DNA of 64,000 bases, taken from NCBI GenBank assembly GCA_021793595.1, contig JAJYSL010000001.1, forward strand, positions 49,698-113,697, written 5' to 3'. Of the stretch, positions 19,335 through 27,500 are shown in pieces. Position 1 is the first letter of the stretch; the number at the start of each line of letters is the position of its first letter. The position numbers and the translations under genes are program-made. Origin of the DNA: Acidobacteriota bacterium (GTDB lineage Bacteria; Acidobacteriota; Terriglobia; Terriglobales; Acidobacteriaceae). Under the pieces are notes generated by a model, which did not search any database, was not told where the DNA came from, and saw only the letters and a list, made by a program, of their open reading frames with translations.

Positions 19335-19363
19335 TTGCGCATCTATGGAATTTGCGCATCTAT
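19335..19363 (+). repeat. 12-bp direct repeat upstream of transketolase
   Basis: TTGCGCATCTAT occurs at 19335-19346 and again at 19352-19363, a period of 17 bp, about 57 bases before the transketolase ATG. The second copy runs into TATACA (19361-19366), a plausible -10 box. The pair could be a regulator-binding site over an internal promoter, but nothing else supports this. Confidence 0.35.
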
Positions 19364-19419
19364 ACAATTATTGGCATGAAACTAAACTCGCCCATCGGGC
19401 CTGAGGTTGGAGAGTACGA

Positions 19420-21438
19420 ATGACGGAACTGGATCAGCTATCGATCAATGCATTGCGTTTCCTGGCTGTCGATGCCGTAGAGAAGGCGAATAGCGGACAT
19501 CCCGGCGCGCCGCTGGGCGATTCGCCGATGACGTATCTACTGTTCCACAAGTTCATGCGACACAATCCAGCCAACTCCACATGGTCGAATCGGGATCGCT
19601 TTGTGCTTTCGAACGGACATGCGTCGGCGATGCTTTACTCGGCGCTGCACCTGGCGGGGTATAAAGTGACGCTGCAAGATTTGCAGCAATTCCGCCAGTT
19701 CGGTTCGAACACGCCGGGACATCCGGAACGGGGGGCGACCGACGGGGTGGAAGTGACGACAGGCCCGCTGGGCCAGGGTCTTGCCATGTCAATTGGCATG
19801 GCCGCGGCAGAACGTCATTTGGCAGCGCGGTACAACAAGCCGGGGCTTGAGATTGTCGATCACTATACCTACGTGATGTGCGGTGACGGCGATCTGATGG
19901 AAGGCGTCTCGCATGAGGCGGCCTCTTTCGCAGGCACGTTGGGATTGGGCAAGCTGATTCTGCTGTATGACGATAACTCAATTTCTCTGGACGGACCCAC
20001 CGAGCTGTCGTTCACGGAAAATGTCGAAAAGCGCTTTGAAGCCTATCACTGGCATGTGCAGCGCGTGGCCGACGGGAATGACCTGGAGGCTATTTCCAAG
20101 GCGATTGAGACGGCAAAAGCGGTGACGGATAAGCCCTCCATTATTGCGGTGCGCACGATTATTGGCTACGGCAGCCCCAAGGCCGGCTCGTCGAAGGCGC
20201 ATGGTGAACCGCTGGGCGCTGAAGATACCAGAAAGACGAAAGAAAAGCTGGGCTGGCCTGCAGACAAGACGTTCTATGTTCCGGAGGAGGCCGCGAAAAA
20301 TTGGGCGCAGGCGAAAGATCGCGGCGCAAAGTTTGAGTCCGACTGGAATGCATTGTTCGCGAAATACAAGCAGCAGTTTCCTGAACTAGCTGCGGAGTAC
20401 GAGCGCGTCTTTGCTGGAAAGCTGCCGGAGGGATGGGAAGCCGGCGTTCCGAAATTTCCTGCGGATTCGAAACCGATTGCGACGCGCGTTGCCGGCAACA
20501 CGGTGATGAATGGAATTGCCGCCAAGGTGCCGGAGTTGATTGGCGGAGCGGCGGACCTTTCTACTTCCACGAAAACGACGATCAAAGACAGTCCCAGCTT
20601 CCATGTGGATCCGAATGGCCGCAACATATTCTTTGGCGTGCGCGAATTCGGCATGTGCGCGTTTGTGAATGGAATGGCGGCGCATGGCGGGCTGATACCG
20701 TACGGATCGACCTTCTTCGTGTTCAGCGATTACGCGCGACCCGCACTGCGCCTGGCGGCACTGATGGAAGTGCCATCGACCTTCGTATTCACGCACGACT
20801 CCATTGGACTTGGACAGGATGGCCCGACGCACCAACCGGTGGAACAGATCGCGTCGCTGCGGGCGATTCCGGAACTGACGGATTTTCGACCCGCGGATGC
20901 GAATGAAACGGCGGCCGCCTGGCAAGTGATTCTGGAGCGCCGCAAGCCTTCGTTTCTTGCTCTGTCGCGGCAGGACCTGCCCATCATTGATCCCGCAAAA
21001 TACGACATTCTGAATGGGGTGCGCCATGGAGCCTACGTGCTGCGCGACGGTGGAAGCTCCGCGGATGTGGTGTTGATCGCGACAGGGAGCGAAGTGAGCC
21101 TTGTGTTGAAGGCGGCGACTGCATTGGAGTCGCAGGGGCTGCACGCGCGCGTTGTCTCGATGCCGAGCTGGCGGTTGTTTGAGGCGCAGCCGGAGGAATA
21201 TCAGAAACAGGTCCTGCTGACTGGAGTTCCTAGACTGGTCGTCGAAGCGGGTAGTCCGATCTGCTGGTGGAAGATTGCCGGCGATAGCGGAGATGTTTTG
21301 GGGCTGGACCGATTCGGTTCCTCGGCGCCCGGAGAAATCGCCATGGAGAAACTTGGATTCGACGTGGATAACGTAGTCCGCAGAGCAACGGCGATTGTTG
21401 TGCGTGCAGGGAAGACTTCTGCCGTGGCAGGAAAGTGA
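19420..21438 (+). CDS. tkt: Transketolase
   Basis: A 672-aa thiamine-diphosphate enzyme of the non-oxidative pentose phosphate pathway, moving two-carbon units between sugar phosphates. Motifs in order are [42 protein letters not shown], the ThDP-binding [14 protein letters not shown]...DDNSISLDG, and [20 protein letters not shown] in the pyrimidine domain. The C-terminal domain carries [13 protein letters not shown] sequence ([12 protein letters not shown]). GGAGAG precedes the ATG. rpiB follows after 7 bases, so the two are almost certainly co-transcribed. Length is normal. Confidence 0.97.
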   Translation: MTELDQLSINALRFLAVDAVEKANSGHPGAPLGDSPMTYLLFHKFMRHNPANSTWSNRDRFVLSNGHASAMLYSALHLAGYKVTLQDLQQFRQFGSNTPGHPERGATDGVEVTTGPLGQGLAMSIGMAAAERHLAARYNKPGLEIVDHYTYVMCGDGDLMEGVSHEAASFAGTLGLGKLILLYDDNSISLDGPTELSFTENVEKRFEAYHWHVQRVADGNDLEAISKAIETAKAVTDKPSIIAVRTIIGYGSPKAGSSKAHGEPLGAEDTRKTKEKLGWPADKTFYVPEEAAKNWAQAKDRGAKFESDWNALFAKYKQQFPELAAEYERVFAGKLPEGWEAGVPKFPADSKPIATRVAGNTVMNGIAAKVPELIGGAADLSTSTKTTIKDSPSFHVDPNGRNIFFGVREFGMCAFVNGMAAHGGLIPYGSTFFVFSDYARPALRLAALMEVPSTFVFTHDSIGLGQDGPTHQPVEQIASLRAIPELTDFRPADANETAAAWQVILERRKPSFLALSRQDLPIIDPAKYDILNGVRHGAYVLRDGGSSADVVLIATGSEVSLVLKAATALESQGLHARVVSMPSWRLFEAQPEEYQKQVLLTGVPRLVVEAGSPICWWKIAGDSGDVLGLDRFGSSAPGEIAMEKLGFDVDNVVRRATAIVVRAGKTSAVAGK

Positions 21439-21445
21439 GAGAGAA

Positions 21446-21916
21446 ATGAAGATCGCAATTGCGTCCGACCACGCTGGATTTGACCTGAAAGAAGAAGTTC
21501 GCAAATACATCGCCGATCTTGGACATGAGGTGCTGGACCTGGGGGCGTTCAATAGAGAGCCATCCGATTATCCGGACTACGCCGAGTACGTGGGTCGCGC
21601 GTTGCACGCCAAGAATGCGGAGCGCGGAGTGCTGATTTGCGGCTCAGGTGTCGGAGTTTCTGTGGCGGCGAACAAGATGCCGGGAATTCGTGCGGCGATG
21701 TGCCATGACACCTATTCCGCACATCAGGGTGTTGAACACGACAATATGAATGTGCTGGTTCTGGGAGCGCGCATTATTGGGTCCGCATTGGCGTATGAGG
21801 TTGTGTCGGCCTTTTTGGGTGCGCATTTTCAATCGAACGAAGCGCGATTCGTGCGGCGCTTGAATAAAGTGAACGCCATCGAAGCACACTTTATGACGAA
21901 CAAGTGGAACGCGTAA
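21446..21916 (+). CDS. rpiB: Ribose-5-phosphate isomerase B
   Basis: A 156-aa isomerase linking ribulose-5-phosphate and ribose-5-phosphate. It begins KIAIASDHAGFDLKEEV and contains GVLICGSGVGVSVAANK, with Cys65 as the likely catalytic cysteine. MCHDTYSAHQGVEHDNMNVL and VLGARIIG follow. The frame is open upstream to 21395 inside transketolase, but homology begins at the ATG at 21446, preceded by GAGAGAGA. The C-terminal 15 residues extend slightly beyond short homologues. It directly follows tkt and fits the pentose phosphate theme. Confidence 0.96.
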   Translation: MKIAIASDHAGFDLKEEVRKYIADLGHEVLDLGAFNREPSDYPDYAEYVGRALHAKNAERGVLICGSGVGVSVAANKMPGIRAAMCHDTYSAHQGVEHDNMNVLVLGARIIGSALAYEVVSAFLGAHFQSNEARFVRRLNKVNAIEAHFMTNKWNA

Positions 21917-21956
21917 CAGGCAAAAAAAACGCCGGAAGGAGTGCGGGGAAGCTGGG

Positions 21957-22589
21957 ATGGCGAAAATTCGCGCGACGTTTTGGGATTGTGGCGGCGTTCT
22001 GCTGACGAATGGATGGGATGAGTATGCGCGCGAGCGTGTGGTCAAATATTTCGGCCTGAACTTCGATGAGTTTGAGCAGCGCCATCCCCATGCGAATGAC
22101 CTGTGGGAGCGTGGCAAAATCGATGTCCACGAGTATCTGCGGGAGACGGTATTTTATACTCCGCGGGTATTTTCCGAAGCTGAATTTTTCGCAAAAATGC
22201 GCGACGTGAGTCAGGTGTTGTATCCGGGAATGATCGAATTTATTCGAGCGCAGCGGGCGCAGGGTTCACGAGACAACAGCACGTACATGTTGAGCAATGA
22301 ATCGCGGGCGTTGATGCAATACCGCATCCCGACATTTGGTCTTTCCGGACTGTTTGACGCCTACCTTGTTTCGGCCTACATCGCATTGCGGAAACCGGAA
22401 GCTGCATTTTTTCGATGCGCCCTCGATCTTTCTCAGCGTCAACCCGATGAATGTGTCTTTATCGATGACCGCGAAGAGAACCTGGAAGGCGCGCGACAAT
22501 TGGGGATTCAGGGCATTCGCATGACATCCCCGGAGCAGGTGATCGCGGAGCTTCGCCGGTTGGGAGTCACGGCCGATCGAGCTGCGTGA
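21957..22589 (+). CDS. HAD-superfamily hydrolase (sugar-phosphatase-like)
   Basis: A 210-aa HAD-IA type protein. Motif I is FWDCGGVLL with Asp10 as predicted nucleophile; the usual second Asp (DxD) is Gly12, as in YihX-type DLGNV sequences. Motif II is MLSNES, motif III lies around Lys of ALRKPEAAFF, and motif IV is FIDDREENLEGAR. Members are phosphatases of small metabolites, often sugar phosphates. The position between rpiB and gnd suggests a sugar phosphate, which is inference. It lies 40 bases after rpiB and 31 before gnd. Confidence 0.82.
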   Translation: MAKIRATFWDCGGVLLTNGWDEYARERVVKYFGLNFDEFEQRHPHANDLWERGKIDVHEYLRETVFYTPRVFSEAEFFAKMRDVSQVLYPGMIEFIRAQRAQGSRDNSTYMLSNESRALMQYRIPTFGLSGLFDAYLVSAYIALRKPEAAFFRCALDLSQRQPDECVFIDDREENLEGARQLGIQGIRMTSPEQVIAELRRLGVTADRAA

Positions 22590-22620
22590 TCCAAGCGAAT
22601 TTTAGATAAGAGGAGAGCAT

Positions 22621-23529
22621 ATGGAAATTGGTTTGATTGGTCTGGGAAAAATGGGCTTCAACATGGCGGAACGGCTGCGTTTGGGCGGACACAAAGTGGT
22701 CGGCTTCGATTTCAACGCGGACGCCGTGAAGAACCTTACCGCGTCCGGTTCGGTGGGTGTGCAATCGCTGGACGACCTGGTGCAGAATCTGAAAGCGCCG
22801 CGAGCGGTCTGGATCATGGTTCCGTCCGGCGATCCGGTCGACCAGACGATTGCCAAGCTGGAAGCCTCCATGCAAAAGGGCGATATTTTCATTGACGGGG
22901 GCAATTCGAATTACAAGGATTCGCAGCGGCGCTACGCGCAACTGACCGCCAAGGGATTCAACTTTGTCGACGTTGGCACCTCCGGAGGCGTGTGGGGGTT
23001 GAAGGAGGGTTACAGCATGATGGTCGGCGGCGATAAGGCGCCGGTCGAGCATCTGCGCCCAATCTTCGAGACGCTGGCGCCGGCCGCCGATAAAGGCTGG
23101 GGGCACGTGGGGCCGGCGGGTGCGGGACATTTTGTGAAGATGGTGCATAACGGCATCGAGTACGGCTTGATGGAAGCCTACGCCGAGGGCTTCTCGATCA
23201 TGAAACACAAGGAGCCGCTCAACCTGGACCTGACGCAGGTCGCCAAGATATGGCAATACGGCAGTGTGGTTCGTTCGTGGTTGTTGGATCTGACTGCGGA
23301 TGCGCTCGAGAAGAATCCTAAACTCGAGGGCCTGGAAGCGTATGTCGCCGACTCTGGCGAAGGTCGCTGGACAGTCTTTGAGGCGATCGATCTGAACGTA
23401 TCTGCGCCGGTGATTACGGAATCGTTGATTCGCAGGATTCGCTCTCGCGAAGAAAACAATTTTTCCGATCGTATGCTGTCGATCATGCGGAATGAGTTCG
23501 GCGGCCACGCGGTAAAGAAATCGACGTAG
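22621..23529 (+). CDS. gnd: 6-phosphogluconate dehydrogenase, decarboxylating (short GntZ/YqeC type)
   Basis: A 302-aa oxidoreductase converting 6-phosphogluconate to ribulose-5-phosphate and CO2 with reduction of NAD(P). It has a Rossmann motif GLGKMG (residues 7-12), FIDGGNSNYKDS, GTSGGVWGLKEGYSMMVGG, and the substrate/catalytic HFVKMVHNGIEYG (Lys173, Asn177). It is much shorter than the ~470-aa classical enzyme and belongs to the short class, several members of which prefer NAD+; the cofactor cannot be decided here. GAGGAGAG precedes the start. zwf and pgl follow. Confidence 0.93.
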   Translation: MEIGLIGLGKMGFNMAERLRLGGHKVVGFDFNADAVKNLTASGSVGVQSLDDLVQNLKAPRAVWIMVPSGDPVDQTIAKLEASMQKGDIFIDGGNSNYKDSQRRYAQLTAKGFNFVDVGTSGGVWGLKEGYSMMVGGDKAPVEHLRPIFETLAPAADKGWGHVGPAGAGHFVKMVHNGIEYGLMEAYAEGFSIMKHKEPLNLDLTQVAKIWQYGSVVRSWLLDLTADALEKNPKLEGLEAYVADSGEGRWTVFEAIDLNVSAPVITESLIRRIRSREENNFSDRMLSIMRNEFGGHAVKKST

Positions 23530-23614
23530 CGGATCGGCACGAGTCGCTTTTCCGCAACATGCAATTTATCGGCAACGGCAAGACAATCATTTCCCTCACG
23601 TAAGGAGAGTAGGC

Positions 23615-25156
23615 ATGGTCACGACGGAAGTAACAGTTTCTCCTGAAGAACTGCAGGCGGCGCGCGTTCCGGAGAGGGTGCCGGAGCCATGTGTGGTTGT
23701 GATCTTTGGCGCCTCCGGCGATCTGACCAAGCGGAAATTGCTGCCGGCGCTGTATCACCTGGAACAGGCTGGCTTGCTGCCGGCCGAGTTTGCCGTCGTT
23801 GGCGTCGCCCGGCGTCCGCTGCAGGATGAGTTCGTCAACGACATGCGGGATGGAATCATCAAAGGCGGCGGAGTCGAAGCCAATGATCCCAATCTGCGCG
23901 ACTTTCTGCAAAGAGTGAACTACCATGCCATGAACTTCGACGATCCGGACGGATATGGACGCCTGAAAACGTTGCTGGAAACGCTCGATAACAAATATGG
24001 GACTGCCGGCAACCGGCTGTTTTACCTGGCTACCTCGCCGGAGTATTTTTCGGAGATCGTGCATCAACTGGGCACGCATGGCATGGCGAAATCGGAAAAC
24101 GGCACTGTTCGCTGCATCATTGAAAAGCCTTTCGGTCACGATCTGAAATCCGCCAGGGAACTGAACGATGAAATCAACGAGGTGTTGTCGGAAGATCAGA
24201 TTTTTCGGATCGATCACTATCTGGGCAAGGAGACGGTGCAGAACATCCTGGTATTTCGCTTTGCCAATGGAATTTTCGAGCCGATCTGGAACCGAAATTA
24301 TATCGATCATGTACGGATCACCGCAGCGGAGAGTATCGGGATTGAAGGCCGCGGTCCATTCTATGAGAAGGCCGGAGCGTTGCGCGACGTGGTGCAGAAC
24401 CATGTGATGGAGTTGCTCTCATTTGTTGCCATGGAGCCACCGGGCTCCTTTTTCTCGGCGCCGATACGCATGGAGAAGGTAAAGGTCTGGAAGGCGATCC
24501 AGCCCATCAAAATAGAAGATACGGTCCGCGGGCAGTATGGCCCCGGCACTGTGGACGGCAAGGAGGTGGTTGGATATCGCCAGGAGGACCGGGTCGATGC
24601 GGCATCGAACACGGAAACCTTTGCCGCGATGCGATTTCAGATTGAGAACTGGCGTTGGGCGGGCGTTCCATTCTACGTGCGCGCCGGTAAGCGTCTTGCG
24701 AAGAGATTTACCGACATCACGATCCAGTTCAAACAGCCGCCAACAATGCTGTTCAAAGAGCATGTAGGGCCCAGCAAAGGCGAGGAGATCCAGCCCAACA
24801 TTATCTCGATGCGAATCCAACCGGATGAAGGGATCTCGCTGCGGTTTGCCGCCAAAGTTCCTGGACCATCGATGCAGAGCTGTCCGGTGATGATGGACTT
24901 TGACTATGCGGCAGCGTTCGGGGTTTCCTCTGCGAATGGATATGAACGACTGCTGCTCGACGCGATGATGGGGGATGCCACGCTGTTTGCTCATCGTGAC
25001 GGGGTCGAGGCGACATGGGCCTTGATGACCCCAATTCTGGAAGAGTGGGCCGCGCATCCGCCCAGGGATTTCCCCAACTACGCCGCTGGAAGTTGGGGAC
25101 CGGCTGCCGCCAGCGAGTTGCTTGCCCGCGATGGCCGGGAATGGCGTCGCCACTAG
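23615..25156 (+). CDS. zwf: Glucose-6-phosphate 1-dehydrogenase
   Basis: A 513-aa enzyme making 6-phosphogluconolactone and reduced NADP, the entry step of the oxidative pentose phosphate pathway. The coenzyme-binding site is VIFGASGDLTKRKLLPALY (GASGDLTKR at 32-40). CIIEKPFGHD (Glu170-Asp176) and the substrate signature RIDHYLGKE (198-206) follow. The C-terminal domain contains VPFYVRAGKRL. AAGGAGAG precedes the ATG. pgl begins 29 bases downstream, so the product is handed to the next enzyme in the same transcript. Confidence 0.97.
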   Translation: MVTTEVTVSPEELQAARVPERVPEPCVVVIFGASGDLTKRKLLPALYHLEQAGLLPAEFAVVGVARRPLQDEFVNDMRDGIIKGGGVEANDPNLRDFLQRVNYHAMNFDDPDGYGRLKTLLETLDNKYGTAGNRLFYLATSPEYFSEIVHQLGTHGMAKSENGTVRCIIEKPFGHDLKSARELNDEINEVLSEDQIFRIDHYLGKETVQNILVFRFANGIFEPIWNRNYIDHVRITAAESIGIEGRGPFYEKAGALRDVVQNHVMELLSFVAMEPPGSFFSAPIRMEKVKVWKAIQPIKIEDTVRGQYGPGTVDGKEVVGYRQEDRVDAASNTETFAAMRFQIENWRWAGVPFYVRAGKRLAKRFTDITIQFKQPPTMLFKEHVGPSKGEEIQPNIISMRIQPDEGISLRFAAKVPGPSMQSCPVMMDFDYAAAFGVSSANGYERLLLDAMMGDATLFAHRDGVEATWALMTPILEEWAAHPPRDFPNYAAGSWGPAAASELLARDGREWRRH

Positions 25157-25185
25157 CTGGACTGGATGACAGAATAGGAATGAGA

Positions 25186-25983
25186 ATGCCGAAGAAGATA
25201 CAGGTTCACTATCAAGTGGAAGCGAACAATGAAGCGATGAGCCTGACGGCTGCAGACTGGGTGGCTTCGTCTGTGGAGTCGGCCGTGCGCGGGCGGGGCG
25301 CTGCACGAATCGCGATTTCCGGGGGTGGCACGCCGAAACCTATGTTCGAGTTGCTGGCCGATCCTGCTCATCCTTTTCGTACCCGCATCGACTGGAAGCG
25401 GCTGCTGATTTTCTTTGTGGACGAGCGGTGCGTGCCGCCGGATAGCCCCGGCTCCAACTATCGACTGGCGAAGGAAACTTTTTTGTCGAAGGTGCCGCTG
25501 CCGGAAGAGAATGTGATTCGGATCGAAGGCGAATTGGAGCCTGAGGAAGCCGCGGCGCGCTATGAGTCGGCCATGCGCAATCGATTTCGGCTGGAGGGGG
25601 CGCAGTTGCCGCGCTTTGATCTGATTTTGCTGGGAATGGGGACGAACGGGCACACCGCCTCGTTGTTTCCGGACTCAGAAGCACTGCATGAGATGATGCG
25701 ACTGGCGGTCGCCAACCATGTGGAGGACAAAAATCCGTGGCGCGTCACTCTTACGTGGCCGGTGATCAACCATGCTGATAAAATCTTCTTTCTGATTCAG
25801 GATGGGTCAAAAGCCGAAGTGTTACGAGAAGTTTTGCTGGGTCCATATCAGCCCGAGACATTGCCGTCGCAATTGATTCAGCCGGAGAGCGGCGAGTTGA
25901 GCTTTCTGCTGGATCGGGCCGCAGCCGCCAAGTTGCCGCAGCCGGACGCGGATGGACGAGGATTGCTGGAAGTGAGCCGATGA
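25186..25983 (+). CDS. pgl: 6-phosphogluconolactonase
   Basis: A 265-aa hydrolase of the NagB/DevB fold that opens 6-phosphogluconolactone. Features are ARIAISGGGTPKPMFELLA, FFVDERCVPPDSPGSNY, DLILLGMGTNGHTASLFP and VTLTWPVINHADKIFFLIQDG. The frame is open upstream into zwf. The start at 25186 has AGGA at good spacing; ATG at 25180 is nearly as likely. Its stop overlaps the glk start by four bases (ATGA), indicating translational coupling. Confidence 0.95.
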   Translation: MPKKIQVHYQVEANNEAMSLTAADWVASSVESAVRGRGAARIAISGGGTPKPMFELLADPAHPFRTRIDWKRLLIFFVDERCVPPDSPGSNYRLAKETFLSKVPLPEENVIRIEGELEPEEAAARYESAMRNRFRLEGAQLPRFDLILLGMGTNGHTASLFPDSEALHEMMRLAVANHVEDKNPWRVTLTWPVINHADKIFFLIQDGSKAEVLREVLLGPYQPETLPSQLIQPESGELSFLLDRAAAAKLPQPDADGRGLLEVSR

Positions 25984-27029
25984 TTCTTGCTGGGGATGTG
26001 GGTGGCACCAAAGCGCATCTGGCGCTCTATCGGTTCGAGCAAGGCACCCTGCAACACGTTCGCGATGAAAAGTTCGCCGCGCAACAATATCCAGATCTGC
26101 AAGCCATCGTTCGCGAATTCTTAGGACCAAAAGAGCAGCAGGACTCCGAGGGAATTGAAGCAGCGTGCTTTGGCGCGCCGGGTCCGGTCCGCAAGAATGT
26201 GATTCAGCTGACCAATCTGCCCTGGAGACTGGATACACAGGAGTTGTCGCGCGATCTGCACATTGAACATATCTTTCTGATCAACGACCTGGAAGCCAAT
26301 GGCTACGGGATCGACGAACTTAGTCTCGACCAGATCTTTACGCTGAGCGAGGGCGACAACAGCCAAGTTGGGAATCGCGGACTGATTGCGGCGGGGACTG
26401 GGCTCGGTGAAGGGATATTGATATGGGATGGGAAAACTCATATTCCCATGGCATCGGAAGGCGGTCACGGAGATTTTGGACCGCACAACGACCTTGAAAT
26501 TGAGCTATTCCGATACCTGCGGTCCGACCCGAAAATGAACGGCCATGTCAGCTGGGAGCGGGTCTGCTCCGGAATCGGGCTAAAGAATATTTATACATTT
26601 TTGCGCGACTGCAAAAAGATGGAGGAGTCTCCCGCACTGCGCCAGCGGATGCAGGAGGAAGACCCGAATGCTGTGATTGGTGAGCTGGGTGAGGCTGGCA
26701 GCGATGAGTTGTGCGCCAAGGCTCTGGACGTTTTTGTCTCGATCTACGGGGCGGAAGCGGGGAATCTGGCGTTGAAGATTCTGGCGCACGGCGGACTGTA
26801 TATCGGCGGCGGGATCGCCCCGAAGATCCTGAAAAAGATGCGGGATGGCACGTTCATGCGCGGATTTTGCGACAAGGGGCGCATGCACGATCTAGTTTCT
26901 ACCATGCCGGTGCGCATCATTCTGGAAAGTCGCGCGGCTTTGATGGGTGCTGCGTCCTACGCTGAGATGCGGGCGGCAGAAATTTCCGGACGATCGATTC
27001 GCGCAGCATCGATCCACGTGACCGCTTAA
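25980..27029 (+). CDS. glk: Glucokinase
   Basis: A 349-aa ROK-related (Glk-type) sugar kinase phosphorylating glucose with ATP. LAGDVGGTKAHLALY is the phosphate-binding loop. FGAPGPV, TNLPWRLD, LINDLEANGYGI, AAGTGLGEGIL and ASEGGHGDFGPH (catalytic and substrate region) follow. GGLYIGGGIAPKIL lies near the C-terminus. It overlaps pgl by four bases and closes the glucose/pentose phosphate block. The glucoamylase releases glucose and this kinase makes the glucose-6-phosphate used by zwf. Confidence 0.95.
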   Translation: MILAGDVGGTKAHLALYRFEQGTLQHVRDEKFAAQQYPDLQAIVREFLGPKEQQDSEGIEAACFGAPGPVRKNVIQLTNLPWRLDTQELSRDLHIEHIFLINDLEANGYGIDELSLDQIFTLSEGDNSQVGNRGLIAAGTGLGEGILIWDGKTHIPMASEGGHGDFGPHNDLEIELFRYLRSDPKMNGHVSWERVCSGIGLKNIYTFLRDCKKMEESPALRQRMQEEDPNAVIGELGEAGSDELCAKALDVFVSIYGAEAGNLALKILAHGGLYIGGGIAPKILKKMRDGTFMRGFCDKGRMHDLVSTMPVRIILESRAALMGAASYAEMRAAEISGRSIRAASIHVTA

Positions 27030-27080
27030 GTTGCCAACGCAGCGGCGCATACTTCGAACCAGTGTGAAGAGGAATAAGAG

Positions 27081-27458
27081 ATGGAGGCACTACGAATGGC
27101 ACGCTTCTTGGGATGGACCGCACCCCTGGCTCTGGTGCTCGCTGGATCGCCAGCGGCATTCGCCCATGCCATGCTGGTGCACTCCTCTCCCGCCGACCAG
27201 GCTGTTGTGCGCAATCATCAGGTTGACATTGCGCTGGACTACGATTCCCGGATTGAAACCAGCCGTTGCACCGTGAAATTGACCGATGCAGCCGGGAAGC
27301 CAGTGCCATTGCAAATGGAACGCAGCGCCAAAGCTTCCGAGTTGAACGCGGTCGCCCATGGCTTGGCAAACGGAAAGTATCAGATTCACTGGCAGGTGCT
27401 GGCGAGCGACGGTCACATCACGCGTGGTGACGTTGCCTTCACCGTTGCCACCCAGTAA
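27081..27458 (+). CDS. copC: CopC-domain copper-binding protein, secreted
   Basis: A 125-aa protein with a signal peptide (hydrophobic core APLALVLAG, cleavage likely after AFA, leaving an N-terminal His). The CopC beta-barrel follows: HAMLVHSSPADQAVV at the N-terminus and ASDGHITRGDVAFTV at the C-terminus. The mature N-terminal His and the Asp and His of DGH are the expected Cu(II) ligands. AGAGGA supports 27081; the internal ATG at 27096 also has a GGAGG. copD follows after 42 bases, the usual partner in copper uptake or handling. Confidence 0.88.
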   Translation: MEALRMARFLGWTAPLALVLAGSPAAFAHAMLVHSSPADQAVVRNHQVDIALDYDSRIETSRCTVKLTDAAGKPVPLQMERSAKASELNAVAHGLANGKYQIHWQVLASDGHITRGDVAFTVATQ

Positions 27459-27500
27459 GAACGGTGCGTCGCACGATTCCATAGTCTGAGGAAGATTCGA

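Noticed and set aside
20386..21552. A 388-codon minus frame opposite transketolase
   Set aside because: Shadow of tkt and rpiB; low-complexity composition and no ribosome-binding site or motif.
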